This document shows positions 9,820-18,782 of a DNA stretch of 64,000 nt, piece after piece. The position numbers and the translations under genes were made by a program. Positions within the stretch are counted from its first letter, which is position 1. Each line of letters begins with the position of its first letter. Under the pieces are notes generated by a model. It saw nothing but the letters and a program-made list of their open reading frames with translations, was not told the DNA's origin and did not search any database. This DNA comes from Rhodospirillaceae bacterium LM-1 (lineage in GTDB: Bacteria; Pseudomonadota; Alphaproteobacteria; Rhodospirillales; WMHbin7), in assembly GCA_902725215.1 (NCBI GenBank), contig CACUVI010000001.1, forward strand, positions 124,001 through 188,000. The letters run 5' to 3'.

Positions 9820-10976
9820 CCCAGCCCTTGCGCTTCTTTCTGATCGCAGGCGAGCCATCGGGCGATTTTCTGGCTTCCAGGCTGATGTCGGCCTTGCGGG
9901 GCGCCACAGATGCACAGGTCTCGTTCGAGGGCGTGGGCGGCGAGAATATGGCGTCCCAGGGGCTGCAAAGCCTGTTTCCCATTGCCGATCTCTCGGTGAT
10001 GGGCTTGGTCGAAGTGCTGCCGCGTCTGCCCTTAATCCTGAAGCGTCTCGATCAAACCATGTCCGCCATCGAACGCTTTCAGCCCCATGCCGTGATCACC
10101 GTCGATTCCTGGGGCTTTACCGGGCGCGTCGCCCGCGCCCTTCATAAACGGGGATCGCGCATTCCCCGCATCCACTACGTGGCGCCCATGGTTTGGGCCT
10201 GGAAGGAAAACCGCGCCAAGGGCGTTGCGCGTTACGTCAATCGCCTGCTGGCCTTGTTTCCGCACGAGCTTCCTTATTTCCAACGTCATGGGTTGGACAC
10301 CGTATGCGTGGGTCATCCGGTGATCGAAAGCGGCGCCGGTGCGGGCGATGCCGTTGCTTTTCGAGAGCGGCATGGCATCGGGCGCGATGTGCCGCTTCTG
10401 GCCGTGCTGCCGGGCAGCCGCATGGGCGAGGTGAAACGTCTGCTGCCGGTGTTCGAACGGGCGGCGGCAAGAATTGCGGCCAAACATCCTGGATTGATGG
10501 CGCTGGTTCCCACTGTCGATACCGTGGCGGGGCTGGTGGCTTCGGCCACGGCCAACTGGTCCGTTCCCACGTTTGTCCTGCGCGGGATGCAAGAAAAATA
10601 CGATGCGTTCGCGGCGGCCAGGGCAGCCATGGCGGCATCGGGCACGGTGGCGCTGGAATTGGCCATGGCGCGCCTTCCTCATGTCGTGGCCTATAAACTA
10701 AATCCCATCACCGTGATGGCGGCCAGGCGATTGTTCAAGATTCCCTATGTCAATCTGTCGAACATTCTGCTGGAGAGGCTGGCTGTGCCGGAACTCATTC
10801 AAGAAGATTGCACGCCCGAGCGTTTGTCCGATGAGGTGCTGGCGCTGATGGCGGATGGCGAGCGACGCCAGCGTCAGATTGAAGATTTGGACGAGGCTAT
10901 GCGGCGCTTGGGGCAGGGGGGCGCGTCGCCCAGCCAACGCGCCGCGCAAGCCGTTTTGGAGATGATCAAGCCATGA
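9816..10976 (+). CDS. lpxB: Lipid-A-disaccharide synthase
   Basis: GT19 glycosyltransferase that joins lipid X and UDP-2,3-diacylglucosamine into the beta-1,6 disaccharide of lipid A at the inner face of the inner membrane. The N-terminus IAGEPSGDFLASRLM and the motifs HYVAPMVWAWKENRAKG and LLAVLPGSRMGEVKRLLPVF are family signatures. Length 386 is normal. It overlaps the lpxI stop by four bases and ends in an ATGA overlap with the glyoxalase gene. Confidence 0.95.
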   Translation: MTQPLRFFLIAGEPSGDFLASRLMSALRGATDAQVSFEGVGGENMASQGLQSLFPIADLSVMGLVEVLPRLPLILKRLDQTMSAIERFQPHAVITVDSWGFTGRVARALHKRGSRIPRIHYVAPMVWAWKENRAKGVARYVNRLLALFPHELPYFQRHGLDTVCVGHPVIESGAGAGDAVAFRERHGIGRDVPLLAVLPGSRMGEVKRLLPVFERAAARIAAKHPGLMALVPTVDTVAGLVASATANWSVPTFVLRGMQEKYDAFAAARAAMAASGTVALELAMARLPHVVAYKLNPITVMAARRLFKIPYVNLSNILLERLAVPELIQEDCTPERLSDEVLALMADGERRQRQIEDLDEAMRRLGQGGASPSQRAAQAVLEMIKP

Positions 10977-11368
10977 GCCAGTTTCGATTTCTGCATGCCA
11001 TGATCCGCGTTTTCGATTTGGAGGCGTCGCTCGATTTCTACACGCGCCACCTTGGCATGACGCTGCTTCGCAAATCGGATTATCCCGATGGCCGTTTCAC
11101 CTTGGCTTTCGTGGGCTATGGCGACGAGGGGGCCAACACCGTGTTGGAACTGACGCATAATTGGGATCAGAAGGAACCTTACGCCATCGGCTCGGGCTTT
11201 GGCCATCTGGCCCTGGGGGTTGCCGATATCTACGCCGTCTGCGAGCGTTTGTCGGCGGCTGGCGTGAAGATCGTCCGCGCTCCGGGTCCGATGAAGCATG
11301 GCAAAACCGTGATCGCCTTCATCGAAGATCCAGACGGCTACAAGATCGAACTGATAGAGCGAAGATAA
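10973..11368 (+). CDS. gloA: Lactoylglutathione lyase (glyoxalase I)
   Basis: VOC-fold metalloenzyme of 131 residues that isomerises the methylglyoxal-glutathione hemithioacetal to S-lactoylglutathione. Expected metal ligands are present: His8 (LHAMIRV), the Glu in VLELTHNW, the His in GFGHLALGV and the Glu in GYKIELIE. The ATGA overlap with lpxB ties its expression to the envelope operon although its job is detoxification. Glyoxalase could be read as a generic VOC protein, but the motif spacing matches GloA well. Confidence 0.88.
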   Translation: MSQFRFLHAMIRVFDLEASLDFYTRHLGMTLLRKSDYPDGRFTLAFVGYGDEGANTVLELTHNWDQKEPYAIGSGFGHLALGVADIYAVCERLSAAGVKIVRAPGPMKHGKTVIAFIEDPDGYKIELIERR

Positions 11369-11374
11369 TCGGGT

Positions 11375-11395
11375 TTCCGGATTGCCCGGAATTTT
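11375..11395 (+). terminator. Possible terminator after gloA
   Basis: TTCCGG (11375-11380), loop ATTGC, CCGGAA (11386-11391), then TTTT. It lies in the short gap between gloA (plus) and the convergent DUF411 gene (minus) and would end the envelope operon. The stem is only six pairs, so strength is uncertain. Confidence 0.45.
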
Positions 11396-11400
11396 CGTTG

Positions 11401-11868
11401 TTAGTGCCTAGCAAAAACTTCCCGCGTTCCGTCATCGCGGAAAAGATAGACTTGATAGGGCTGGCCGGTATTGCCGTCCATTCCCGGCGCATCCTGGGGC
11501 ATGCCGGGTGCGGACAGCCCCCTGGCTTTGGGACGCTCGGACAACAAGCGGCGAATGTCCTGGGCGGGAACATGCCCCTCGATGACATAGCCGTCAATTG
11601 TTGCCGTATGACAAGACGCCAGCGCTTCAGGCACGCCGTGCTTGGCCTTGACGGCGTCCATCTCTTCGGTGTTCTGCACGCTCAGCTTGAATCCTTCTTT
11701 CTTCATATAGTCAACCCATCCGCCGCAGCATCCGCACGAGGCCGATTTCCAGACATCCACCTGCTGGGCGACGGCTTTGTCATTCGTCCCGAATAGCCAC
11801 GTCACGGAGCCGCCAAGCACGAGGGCAAGCGACAGAAGGACTGCGGCAAGAGTTTTGCGCTTTGACAT
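11401..11868 (-). CDS. DUF411 family secreted metal-binding protein
   Basis: A 155-residue protein with an N-terminal signal or anchor helix (about residues 6-26), then the DUF411 domain. The motif SASCGCCGGW (Cys45, Cys47, Cys48, Trp51) and a later conserved Cys in ASCHTATIDGY are the expected metal ligands. The family is linked to copper binding and resistance in the periplasm, and that is inferred here. No copper pump or oxidase lies next to it; the neighbours are gloA and the citrate synthase group, so it may be a single-gene unit. Confidence 0.85.
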   Translation of the reverse strand: MSKRKTLAAVLLSLALVLGGSVTWLFGTNDKAVAQQVDVWKSASCGCCGGWVDYMKKEGFKLSVQNTEEMDAVKAKHGVPEALASCHTATIDGYVIEGHVPAQDIRRLLSERPKARGLSAPGMPQDAPGMDGNTGQPYQVYLFRDDGTREVFARH

Positions 11869-11880
11869 GGCAAGCCTTGT

Positions 11881-12066
11881 TTAGCCGTTCGCCCAAATCG
11901 CCGACAAGGCCAGCAGAACGATCAGGCACACGGCCATGAACCGCTTGATCTGATGGCCGCTTCCCGCTCGGTTGTCGTTGGCGGGTTTCTTGAAGATATG
12001 CTGAAAGGCCGGGGGGCGGCGCGCCCCCCGTCCCGGTTGTTGGCCATGGCGTTTGAAATTGCTCAT
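11881..12066 (-). CDS. Small basic single-pass membrane protein, unknown
   Basis: A 61-residue frame that starts MSNFKRHGQQPGRG, has a very basic Arg/Lys/Asn-rich first 40 residues, and ends in one hydrophobic segment (MAVCLIVLLALSAIWANG). It starts 10 bases after the gltA stop on the same strand, so it is probably the last gene of the gltX-gltA transcript. I do not recognise a family. The pattern (charged N-terminus, C-terminal helix) suggests a tail-anchored inner-membrane peptide. The frame could be extended upstream into gltA, but the Met at 12066 is the natural start. Confidence 0.5.
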   Translation of the reverse strand: MSNFKRHGQQPGRGARRPPAFQHIFKKPANDNRAGSGHQIKRFMAVCLIVLLALSAIWANG

Positions 12067-12076
12067 GGCCCGGCTT

Positions 12077-13384
12077 TTACTTGCGCTGGTCGAGCGGGAT
12101 GAATTTCCGCTTGGCCGCGCCCACATACAACTGACGCGGACGACCGATTTTCTGATCCGTGTCTTCGATCATCTCGTTCCATTGCGACACCCAACCCACG
12201 GTGCGCGCCAGCGCGAACAGGCTGGTGAACATGCTGGTGGGAATGCCCATGGCGCGGAAGATGATGCCCGAATAGAAATCGACGTTCGGGTACAGCTTCT
12301 TCGAGATGAAATAATCGTCCGACAGGGCGATGCGTTCCAACTCCATGGCCAGCTTCAACAGCGGGTCGTCATGCATGTCCAACTCGTCCAAAACTTCCTT
12401 GCAGGTCTTCTGCATGATCTTGGCGCGAGGGTCGTAATTCTTGTAGACGCGGTGGCCAAAACCCATCAGACGGAAATTGTCGTCCTTGTCCTTGGCGCGC
12501 TTGATGTATTCGTTGATGTGATCGACCGAGCCGATCTGCTGCAGCATGCCCAGCACGGCTTCGTTGGCGCCGCCATGGGCAGGCCCCCACAAGGAAGCGA
12601 TGCCGGCCGCGATGCAGGCGAACGGGTTGGCGCCCGACGATCCGGCCAGACGGACGGTCGAGGTCGAGGCGTTCTGCTCGTGATCGGCGTGCAAGATCAA
12701 GATGCGGTCCATGGCCTTGGACAGGACGGGGCTGACCACATAATCCTCGCAAGGATTGGCGAACATCATGTGCAGGAAATTCTCGGCATAGCCCAGCGCG
12801 TTTTTTGGATACATGAAGGGCTGGCCCAGCGAGTATTTATAGGCCCAGGCGATGACGGTCGGCATCTTGGCGATCAAGCGATGCTGCGCAATCATGCGGT
12901 CGCGCGGATTGTTGATGTCGATGCTGTCGTGATAGAAAGCGGCCATCGAACCCACCACGGCGCACAGCACGGCCATGGGGTGCGAATCGCGCCTGAAACC
13001 GCGATAGAAGAAGTTGATCTGCTCGTTCACCATCGTGTGGTTGGTGATGGTTTTCACGAACTTCTTCTTTTCGCCCTCGTTGGGCAGTTCGCCCTTCAGC
13101 AACAGATAGGCGACTTCCATGAAGTCGGAATGTTCGGCCAATTCCTCGATCGGATAGCCGCGATGCAGCAGCACGCCCTCATCGCCATCGATATAGGTGA
13201 TGGTCGATTTGCAACTGCCCGTCGAGGTGAAGCCCGGATCGTAGGTGAAAAGATCCATCTGGCTGTAAAGCGAACGGATGTCGATCACCTTGGGTCCGAC
13301 GGTTCCCGAGTGGAGAGGGAACTCCACCTGCTTTCCATTCGAATTGTTGGTGACTGTGACGGTTTCTTTTGCGCTGGTGCTCAT
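12077..13384 (-). CDS. gltA: Citrate synthase
   Basis: Type II citrate synthase of 435 residues; condenses acetyl-CoA and oxaloacetate at the entry to the TCA cycle. Catalytic blocks are visible: [11 protein letters not shown] (His), [13 protein letters not shown] (His) and the C-terminal [13 protein letters not shown] (Asp nearby). The N-terminal beta domain ([14 protein letters not shown]) marks the hexameric, NADH-sensitive Gram-negative class. I chose Met 13384 ([10 protein letters not shown]), which has GAGGG at good spacing, over Met 13402. It lies 29 bases after gltX. Confidence 0.95.
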   Translation of the reverse strand: MSTSAKETVTVTNNSNGKQVEFPLHSGTVGPKVIDIRSLYSQMDLFTYDPGFTSTGSCKSTITYIDGDEGVLLHRGYPIEELAEHSDFMEVAYLLLKGELPNEGEKKKFVKTITNHTMVNEQINFFYRGFRRDSHPMAVLCAVVGSMAAFYHDSIDINNPRDRMIAQHRLIAKMPTVIAWAYKYSLGQPFMYPKNALGYAENFLHMMFANPCEDYVVSPVLSKAMDRILILHADHEQNASTSTVRLAGSSGANPFACIAAGIASLWGPAHGGANEAVLGMLQQIGSVDHINEYIKRAKDKDDNFRLMGFGHRVYKNYDPRAKIMQKTCKEVLDELDMHDDPLLKLAMELERIALSDDYFISKKLYPNVDFYSGIIFRAMGIPTSMFTSLFALARTVGWVSQWNEMIEDTDQKIGRPRQLYVGAAKRKFIPLDQRK

Positions 13385-13413
13385 CTTTTTTTCCCTCTTC
13401 ATGGGGGTGGAAG

Positions 13414-14841
13414 TTAGGTGGCTTCACGGACTGCTTTAATGGCGGAGACAAAGCGGTTTTGACAAAGATTGGCCCCCAGGATTTCCATGACCTCGAAAAT
13501 CGGCGGCGAGGTGGTGGAACCCGTCAGGGCGGCGCGCAAGGGCTGGGCCAGATCGCCCAGCTTCATGCCGGTTTCTTCCGAATGATTGCGGGCCAGGGCT
13601 TCGATGCCCGCGCGGTCAAACGATGGCAGATCATAGGCTTTGGACAGGAACGCATCCATTTGAAGCGCTCGGTCATTGTCCAATAGAGGTTGCATGGCCT
13701 TAAGCGCCTTGGCGTCCAGATTGGGGCTTTCGGCGTAGAAGCGGGCACTTTCCGCCAGTTCGACCAAGGTTTTAGCGCGTTCCTTCAAGCCTTCCATGCC
13801 TTTGGTCAATCGCTCGGCTTCTTCGGGCGAAAGCTGGCGGCCCAGGCTTTTCTCGATCAGGGGGGCGACTTCCATGGCCAGGCGGGCGTCGCTGGCCTGG
13901 CGCAGGTAATGTGCGTTCAAGCTGGACAGTTTGGTCAAGTCGAAACGGGCAGGCGAACGGCCGACATTTTCCAGGTTGAACCAAGAAACGGCTTGTTCGG
14001 TGGAAATAATTTCGTCGTCGCCGTGGCTCCAGCCCAGGCGCAGCAGATAATTGCGCATCGCTTCTGGCAGAAAGCCCATGTCGCGATAGGCTTCCACGCC
14101 CAACGCGCCATGCCGCTTGGACAATTTTGCGCCGTCGGGTCCGTGGATCAAGGGGATATGGCCGAAAGACGGCGCCGTCCAACCCATCGCGTTGTAGATC
14201 TGCATCTGCCGGAAAGTGTTGGTCAGATGATCGTCGCCGCGAATGACATGCGTGACGTTCATGTCGTGATCGTCCACCACCACGGAAAGCATGTAAGTGG
14301 GCGTTCCGTCGGCGCGCAGCAGCACCATGTCGTCCAACTGGCTGTTGGCGACCTTGACTTCGTCTTGCACCAGATCGGCGACAAGCGTCTCGCCATCCTT
14401 TGGGGCTTTCAAGCGGATGACCGGCGGTACGCCCGAAGGGGCCTCGCTGGCGTCGCGATCGCGCCAACGTCCGTCATAGCCCATAGGCCGACCTTCCGCC
14501 TTGGCCGTCTCGCGCATCTGCGCCAATTCTTCTTGCGAGCAATAACAGCGATAGGCTTTGCCTTCGGCCAACAATTGGCGCGCCACTTCGGCATGGCGCG
14601 CGGCTCTCGAGAATTGCATGACGGCGTCGCCGTCCCAATCCAGGCCCAGCCATTTCAGCCCTTCGAAAATTTTGTTGACCGCATCCTCGGTCGAGCGGGC
14701 GCGGTCGGTGTCTTCGATGCGCAAGCGGAACTGGCCGCCATGGCGTCTGGCGAACAGCCAGGAAAACAGCGCGGTGCGAGCACCACCGATATGCAGATAT
14801 CCGGTAGGAGAGGGGGCAAAGCGGGTGATGACTTGAGACAT
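13414..14841 (-). CDS. gltX: Glutamyl-tRNA synthetase
   Basis: Class I aminoacyl-tRNA synthetase of 475 residues. The HIGH element is [12 protein letters not shown] near the N-terminus and the KMSKS element appears as [11 protein letters not shown]. The C-terminal anticodon-binding cage follows. The frame runs upstream to 14928, but [14 protein letters not shown] at 14841 is the conserved N-terminus. The gltX-gltA arrangement is common in alphaproteobacteria. One copy is visible here; whether a second GlxRS exists elsewhere cannot be seen. Confidence 0.95.
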   Translation of the reverse strand: MSQVITRFAPSPTGYLHIGGARTALFSWLFARRHGGQFRLRIEDTDRARSTEDAVNKIFEGLKWLGLDWDGDAVMQFSRAARHAEVARQLLAEGKAYRCYCSQEELAQMRETAKAEGRPMGYDGRWRDRDASEAPSGVPPVIRLKAPKDGETLVADLVQDEVKVANSQLDDMVLLRADGTPTYMLSVVVDDHDMNVTHVIRGDDHLTNTFRQMQIYNAMGWTAPSFGHIPLIHGPDGAKLSKRHGALGVEAYRDMGFLPEAMRNYLLRLGWSHGDDEIISTEQAVSWFNLENVGRSPARFDLTKLSSLNAHYLRQASDARLAMEVAPLIEKSLGRQLSPEEAERLTKGMEGLKERAKTLVELAESARFYAESPNLDAKALKAMQPLLDNDRALQMDAFLSKAYDLPSFDRAGIEALARNHSEETGMKLGDLAQPLRAALTGSTTSPPIFEVMEILGANLCQNRFVSAIKAVREAT

Positions 14842-14967
14842 TGAAATAGATCGGTTCCTTCCTAGGGTCCATAATCGGCCGGGCTGGCGGGGGAGGATAC
14901 CCCTCCCTTGGGGTGGCTTTGACCTCACCCGACGATATCTCTAGCACATTCATTGAGCGGTTGCAGC

Positions 14968-17229
14968 ATGAGCCTTGAGGGAGATTGCACAAGTTCTACA
15001 CCCAGCAAATGGGAAGCGCTTAACGTTGCGGCAAGGCGGGGTTGGGAACTTGTCCTGCAACCTTTTCTGGCCGAGCGCGAGCGCTGGCCCTTATGGTTGC
15101 CCGTACTGTGCGGCATTGGAATCGCCGTCTATTTCGCATCTGCGGTTGAAATCGGCTTGCCCGCCCTAATTATCGCTTTTCTTGCTGTAGTATCTCTGGC
15201 CTTTGGCTTGCGCAAAAACACGAACGCCTTAATACCCCTGATGGTCGTCGGGGCGCTGCTGGCGGGCTTTGGCGCGGCTTCCATTCGCAGTCAGATCGTG
15301 GCGGCTCCGCTTCTTGAACGGCCCTTGAGCATGGCCCTGGTTTCGGGGTTGGTGGCGCATGTCGAGCCACTCGAGCAAGACGGGGCGCGTGTCATCCTCG
15401 AGCGCTTGTCATTCGAGAACCGAACCCTCCAGTCAGTTCCCCAACGCATCCGTCTTCGCCTGCCGCCCAAATCGCCCACGATCGTTCCTGGCGACCGTAT
15501 CCGCCTTTATGCCAGCTTGATGCCGCCCACGGGTCCCGTCATCCCGGGCGGCTTCGATTTCGCTCGTCAGGCTTGGTTCCAGAAACTGGGAGCCATCGGC
15601 TATGGCATGGGGCAGGTCGAGATTCTGGATGGGACGGATGCCGATGTCGATGCCGGTTTCGTCGATGGACTGGCCAAATCGATTGCGCGTCTTCGATTGC
15701 ACATCACCAAGCGCATCCAGACGGAATTGCCGGGAGACAGCGGGGCCGTGGCTTCGGCCTTGATTACGGGCGGAGAGCGCGCCATCTCGAAACCGCTTCT
15801 TGAAGCCTATCGCGATTCCGGGCTAGCGCATCTCTTAAGCGTCTCCGGCCTGCATATGTCGCTGGTGGCCGGTCTGGTTTTCGTGGGGCTGCGCGCCCTG
15901 CTGGCCCTGATCGGACCTTTGGCGCTCAATTACCCGATCAAGAAATGGACGGCGGTGGGAGCCGCCCTGGCAACCCTGTTCTATCTGTTTCTTTCGGGCG
16001 CTTTCGTGCCCACGCAGCGCAGCTTTCTGATGACGGGCATCGTCTTGCTGGGGGTGGTGCTGGATCGTCAGGCGATATCGATGCGTCTGGTGGCTTGGGC
16101 GGCGCTGGCCATTCTGTTGACCCAGCCCGAAAGCCTGACGGGTGCCAGCTTCCAAATGAGTTTTGCCGCCGTTCTGGCCCTGGTTGCGGTGTATGAAATC
16201 GCGCAGGCGCCGGTTTCGGACTGGCGTCGTCAGAAAGGTGGCTGGTGGCGCGGCGTCATTCTTTACGTGGCGCTGCTGGCGCTGTCGTCGCTGGTCGCCA
16301 GTTTCGCCACCGCCCCGTTTTCGGCCCATCACTTCAACCGTTTCAATCCCTATGGGCTGGCCTCGAACATGCTGGCGGTGCCGCTTTCTGGCATGTTGGT
16401 CATGCCGGCCGCCCTGGCTTCCGTTTTGCTGATGCCGCTGGGGCTTGAACGTTTGGCTCTGATTCCCATGGGATGGGGCGTCGATATGATCAACGCCATC
16501 GCCTATGAAACCGCTTCCTGGCCTGGGGCGGGGCTGGCCGTTCCATCCTTCTCGCCATCGGGATTCGCCGCCCTGGTCGGCGGAGGATTGTGGCTGCTCT
16601 TGATGCGCAAGGCTTGGCGCTATTTGGGCGTGCTGGGGATCTGTTTTGGCATTTCCACGGCGATCTTTGCCCGCTTGCCCGATCTGCTGGTCGATGGCGG
16701 CAACGGCTTGGCGGCGATCCGACTTGAAGACGGGCGCGTGCTGATGACGCCAGGCAAGCAAGAGCCGATCACGCGCCAGGCCTGGCAGCGTTATCTAGCC
16801 ATCGACGGGGAAGCGGAAGTCATCGCCGATGGCGCAGCCGGGGGGAGGGTGCGGTGCGATTCACTGGGATGCCGCCTTTCGCTGAAGGACGTGGCCCTGG
16901 CCTTGACATATCGTCCCGAGGCATTGCCGGAAGATTGCGCATCGGCTGACTTGTTGCTGGCCCCTTTCTCCTTGCCCAAGGGGGCCTGCCAGCGGCCAAC
17001 GGTCATCGACAGGCGTCAAGGCCTGGGCAAAGGCCCCCATGCGATTTGGCTGGAACAAGGGAAAATCTTGCGGATCGAAACGGTGAAGGAAAAACGGGGC
17101 CATCATCCCTGGGCGCCGGAAAAGCGAAAGAGGACAAAGCCGGACGAGGAATACCCGGAAACAAAAAACGCGCCCGAGCGGCAAGATTTGGAGATGGACG
17201 CCGAATCGTTCGCGAAGCCAAATAGATAG
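14968..17229 (+). CDS. comEC: ComEC/Rec2 family DNA uptake channel
   Basis: Polytopic inner-membrane protein of 753 residues for passage of single-stranded transforming DNA. An N-terminal DUF4131-like region is followed by the Competence domain, with its signature ITGGERAISKPLLEAYRDSG and LLSVSGLHMSLV around residues 265-300, and many helices up to about residue 560. The C-terminus has a short soluble tail instead of a full metallo-beta-lactamase-like nuclease domain: there is no HxHxDH. I chose ATG 14968 over TTG 14953. The gene ends at the left boundary of an inverted-repeat element. Its role in natural transformation here is inferred only. Confidence 0.88.
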   Translation: MSLEGDCTSSTPSKWEALNVAARRGWELVLQPFLAERERWPLWLPVLCGIGIAVYFASAVEIGLPALIIAFLAVVSLAFGLRKNTNALIPLMVVGALLAGFGAASIRSQIVAAPLLERPLSMALVSGLVAHVEPLEQDGARVILERLSFENRTLQSVPQRIRLRLPPKSPTIVPGDRIRLYASLMPPTGPVIPGGFDFARQAWFQKLGAIGYGMGQVEILDGTDADVDAGFVDGLAKSIARLRLHITKRIQTELPGDSGAVASALITGGERAISKPLLEAYRDSGLAHLLSVSGLHMSLVAGLVFVGLRALLALIGPLALNYPIKKWTAVGAALATLFYLFLSGAFVPTQRSFLMTGIVLLGVVLDRQAISMRLVAWAALAILLTQPESLTGASFQMSFAAVLALVAVYEIAQAPVSDWRRQKGGWWRGVILYVALLALSSLVASFATAPFSAHHFNRFNPYGLASNMLAVPLSGMLVMPAALASVLLMPLGLERLALIPMGWGVDMINAIAYETASWPGAGLAVPSFSPSGFAALVGGGLWLLLMRKAWRYLGVLGICFGISTAIFARLPDLLVDGGNGLAAIRLEDGRVLMTPGKQEPITRQAWQRYLAIDGEAEVIADGAAGGRVRCDSLGCRLSLKDVALALTYRPEALPEDCASADLLLAPFSLPKGACQRPTVIDRRQGLGKGPHAIWLEQGKILRIETVKEKRGHHPWAPEKRKRTKPDEEYPETKNAPERQDLEMDAESFAKPNR

Positions 17230-17418
17230 GCTCTTCGACATTTGGAGTGGATTTAAGCGCGCTCTTCATTCCGTCATGGCCGGGCTTGGCCCGGCCATCC
17301 ACGACGTTCCTGCGTGATATCAGAGGATAAGACGTGGATGCCCGGCACAAGGCCGGGCATGACGATATGTTTGAGGACTCTGTATGAATGGAAAATCCAC
17401 ATGAAACGTCGAAGAGCC
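17229..17418. mobile_element. MITE-like element with 26-bp imperfect terminal repeats and a nested REP pair
   Basis: The 190-bp element starts GGCTCTTCGAC and ends GTCGAAGAGCC; the 26-bp ends (17229-17254 and 17393-17418) match at 22 of 26 positions. AATAGATA occurs directly outside both ends (17221-17228 and 17419-17426), as expected of an 8-bp target duplication. Inside, two 34-base arms (17272-17305 and 17331-17364) are inverted copies at 28 of 34 positions, and each arm is itself a palindrome (ATGGCCGGGC/GCCCGGCCAT). No transposase is encoded. Read as protein it gives a VVDGRAKPGHDG-type string, which is a typical repeat artefact. It lies between comEC and the kinase gene. Confidence 0.75.
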
Positions 17419-17435
17419 AATAGATAGAGAGTGGC

Positions 17436-18782
17436 CTATGACGCCTTGGGAAGCTCAAGCCGCACCGCCAGTCCGCCCAGGTCAGAGACGCCCAACTCCA
17501 GCCTGCCGCCATAGGCTTCGGCAAGGTCAAGGGCGATGGACAGCCCCAATCCGCTGCCGGGCACGCTTTCATCCAGCCGCTTGCCGCGCTCGAGCATTTC
17601 AGCTTGGCGTTCCTTGGGAATGCCGGGGCCGTCATCCTCGATCATCACATGGATGTGTCTCTCCGCCTGACCCAAGGTGACCCTGACCCGCGTTGCCGCC
17701 CAGATGAAGGCGTTTTCGATCAAGACCCCCAGCATTTCCTCCAGGTCTTGGCGCTCGCCCTGGAACCATAGGCCGCGCTCCCCTTCCAGCGTCGCCTTCA
17801 GGCTTCGCCCGGCCTTCAATTTTCCGATGGTCTGAATCAGCCGCGACGCCGTTTCGGCCAGTTCCGTGCGGCTGCCCAGTACCCCCTTGGCGGCGGCGAT
17901 GCGGGCGCGCTTCAAATGGTGGGTGATGCTGGCGTTCATTTCGCTGGCCAGGGTTTGCAGCCTTTCCCCTTCGGGACCGGACATCGTGTGGGCTTCGTTC
18001 ATCAGGGCCGCCAGGGGGGTCTTCAGGGCGTGCGCTAAGTTGCCCGCATGGGTGCGCGCCCGCTCGACGGTTTTAGAATTATGATCAAGCAGCTCATTAA
18101 TTCCGTCTGTTAGTGGGCTAATTTCATATGGAAAATTACCTTCAAGGCGATGCTTTTTTCCCGCCCGGATTTCGGCCAAGGATTGGCGCAGACGCTGCAA
18201 GGGCTTCAGGCCCCATGTCACCTGAATCAGGATGGCGGCGATCAACCCGCCCCCCAGCAAAAAGAAGGTCAAGGCGATATGACCTGCGAAATCCCAACTG
18301 GCGGCATGGATGCGTTGCTGGGGTCCAGCCGCTAAGAAGAGCAGGGGCGGCGCCGTCTCCGTCAGGCGGATGGATTTGGTCAGGGCGCGCAGATCTTCGC
18401 CTCTGGGGCCTGTCAGATTGAAGGCCTCGGCAGGCAGCGGGGCAGGCAAGGCCAAGTCCCCATCCCACAAGGAGCGGGAGCGGGCGGCTTCCTTGCCGTC
18501 TTGCAACAAAAGCCAGTACCAGCCCGAATAGGCCCGTCCATAGCGCGGATCGGCGGGCGGAAGTCCGATCGTCGCCTTGCCTTCGACATTCAGGTCGGCT
18601 AGGGCGGCCAGTTCCTCGATTTGCCCGGACAGTTCAGCGTCGAAGGCTTCCTCGGCGTGGACTTTGAACAGATGCACCAGCAGCAGGCCGGTCGCCAGCA
18701 AGGCGGCAGCCAGCCACAGGCCCGATAAAAGGACAAGGCGTTTGCGGATCGAGGCGGTGGGGGGGGGAGGGTCAAAACTCAT
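17436..18782 (-). CDS. PhoQ-like membrane sensor histidine kinase
   Basis: Two-transmembrane sensor kinase of 448 residues: helix 1 about 16-38, a periplasmic domain of roughly 125 residues, helix 2 about 167-189, a HAMP-like linker, then the dimerisation box HALKTPL with His251. The ATP-binding core has DDGPGIP and GSGLGLSIALDLAEAYGG. The response regulator gene lies upstream on the same strand, separated by an inverted-repeat element. The ATG at 18782 lies inside the terminal repeat of that element, so MSFDP is encoded by the element and is followed by a run of nine C. The set with a PepSY protein resembles Mg2+/cationic-peptide sensing pairs, but the signal is unknown. Confidence 0.88.
   Translation of the reverse strand: MSFDPPPPTASIRKRLVLLSGLWLAAALLATGLLLVHLFKVHAEEAFDAELSGQIEELAALADLNVEGKATIGLPPADPRYGRAYSGWYWLLLQDGKEAARSRSLWDGDLALPAPLPAEAFNLTGPRGEDLRALTKSIRLTETAPPLLFLAAGPQQRIHAASWDFAGHIALTFFLLGGGLIAAILIQVTWGLKPLQRLRQSLAEIRAGKKHRLEGNFPYEISPLTDGINELLDHNSKTVERARTHAGNLAHALKTPLAALMNEAHTMSGPEGERLQTLASEMNASITHHLKRARIAAAKGVLGSRTELAETASRLIQTIGKLKAGRSLKATLEGERGLWFQGERQDLEEMLGVLIENAFIWAATRVRVTLGQAERHIHVMIEDDGPGIPKERQAEMLERGKRLDESVPGSGLGLSIALDLAEAYGGRLELGVSDLGGLAVRLELPKAS
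18759..18767 (-). repeat. Nine-base homopolymer (C9 on the coding strand) in codons 5-8 of the kinase
   Basis: Nine consecutive G on the plus strand, read as C9 in the kinase gene, encode the Pro run in MSFDPPPPTAS. The tract abuts the terminal repeat that supplies the start codon. Slippage by one base would shift the frame right after the start, so this is a candidate phase-variable site. Confidence 0.7.

Noticed and set aside
12053-13417. 454-residue plus-strand frame opposite gltA
   Set aside because: It is the antisense shadow of a well-conserved citrate synthase; composition is His/Gln/Asp-rich with no domain, as is usual in GC-rich DNA.
17227-17229. Idea that the comEC stop codon was created by the adjacent element
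   Set aside because: Reconstructing the empty site (one AATAGATA copy followed by GAGAG) gives the same TAG, so the element did not change it.
17003-17635. 210-residue minus-strand frame with a VVDGRAKPGHDG string
   Set aside because: It is a translation of the inverted-repeat element plus the ends of two real genes; such strings are typical repeat artefacts.
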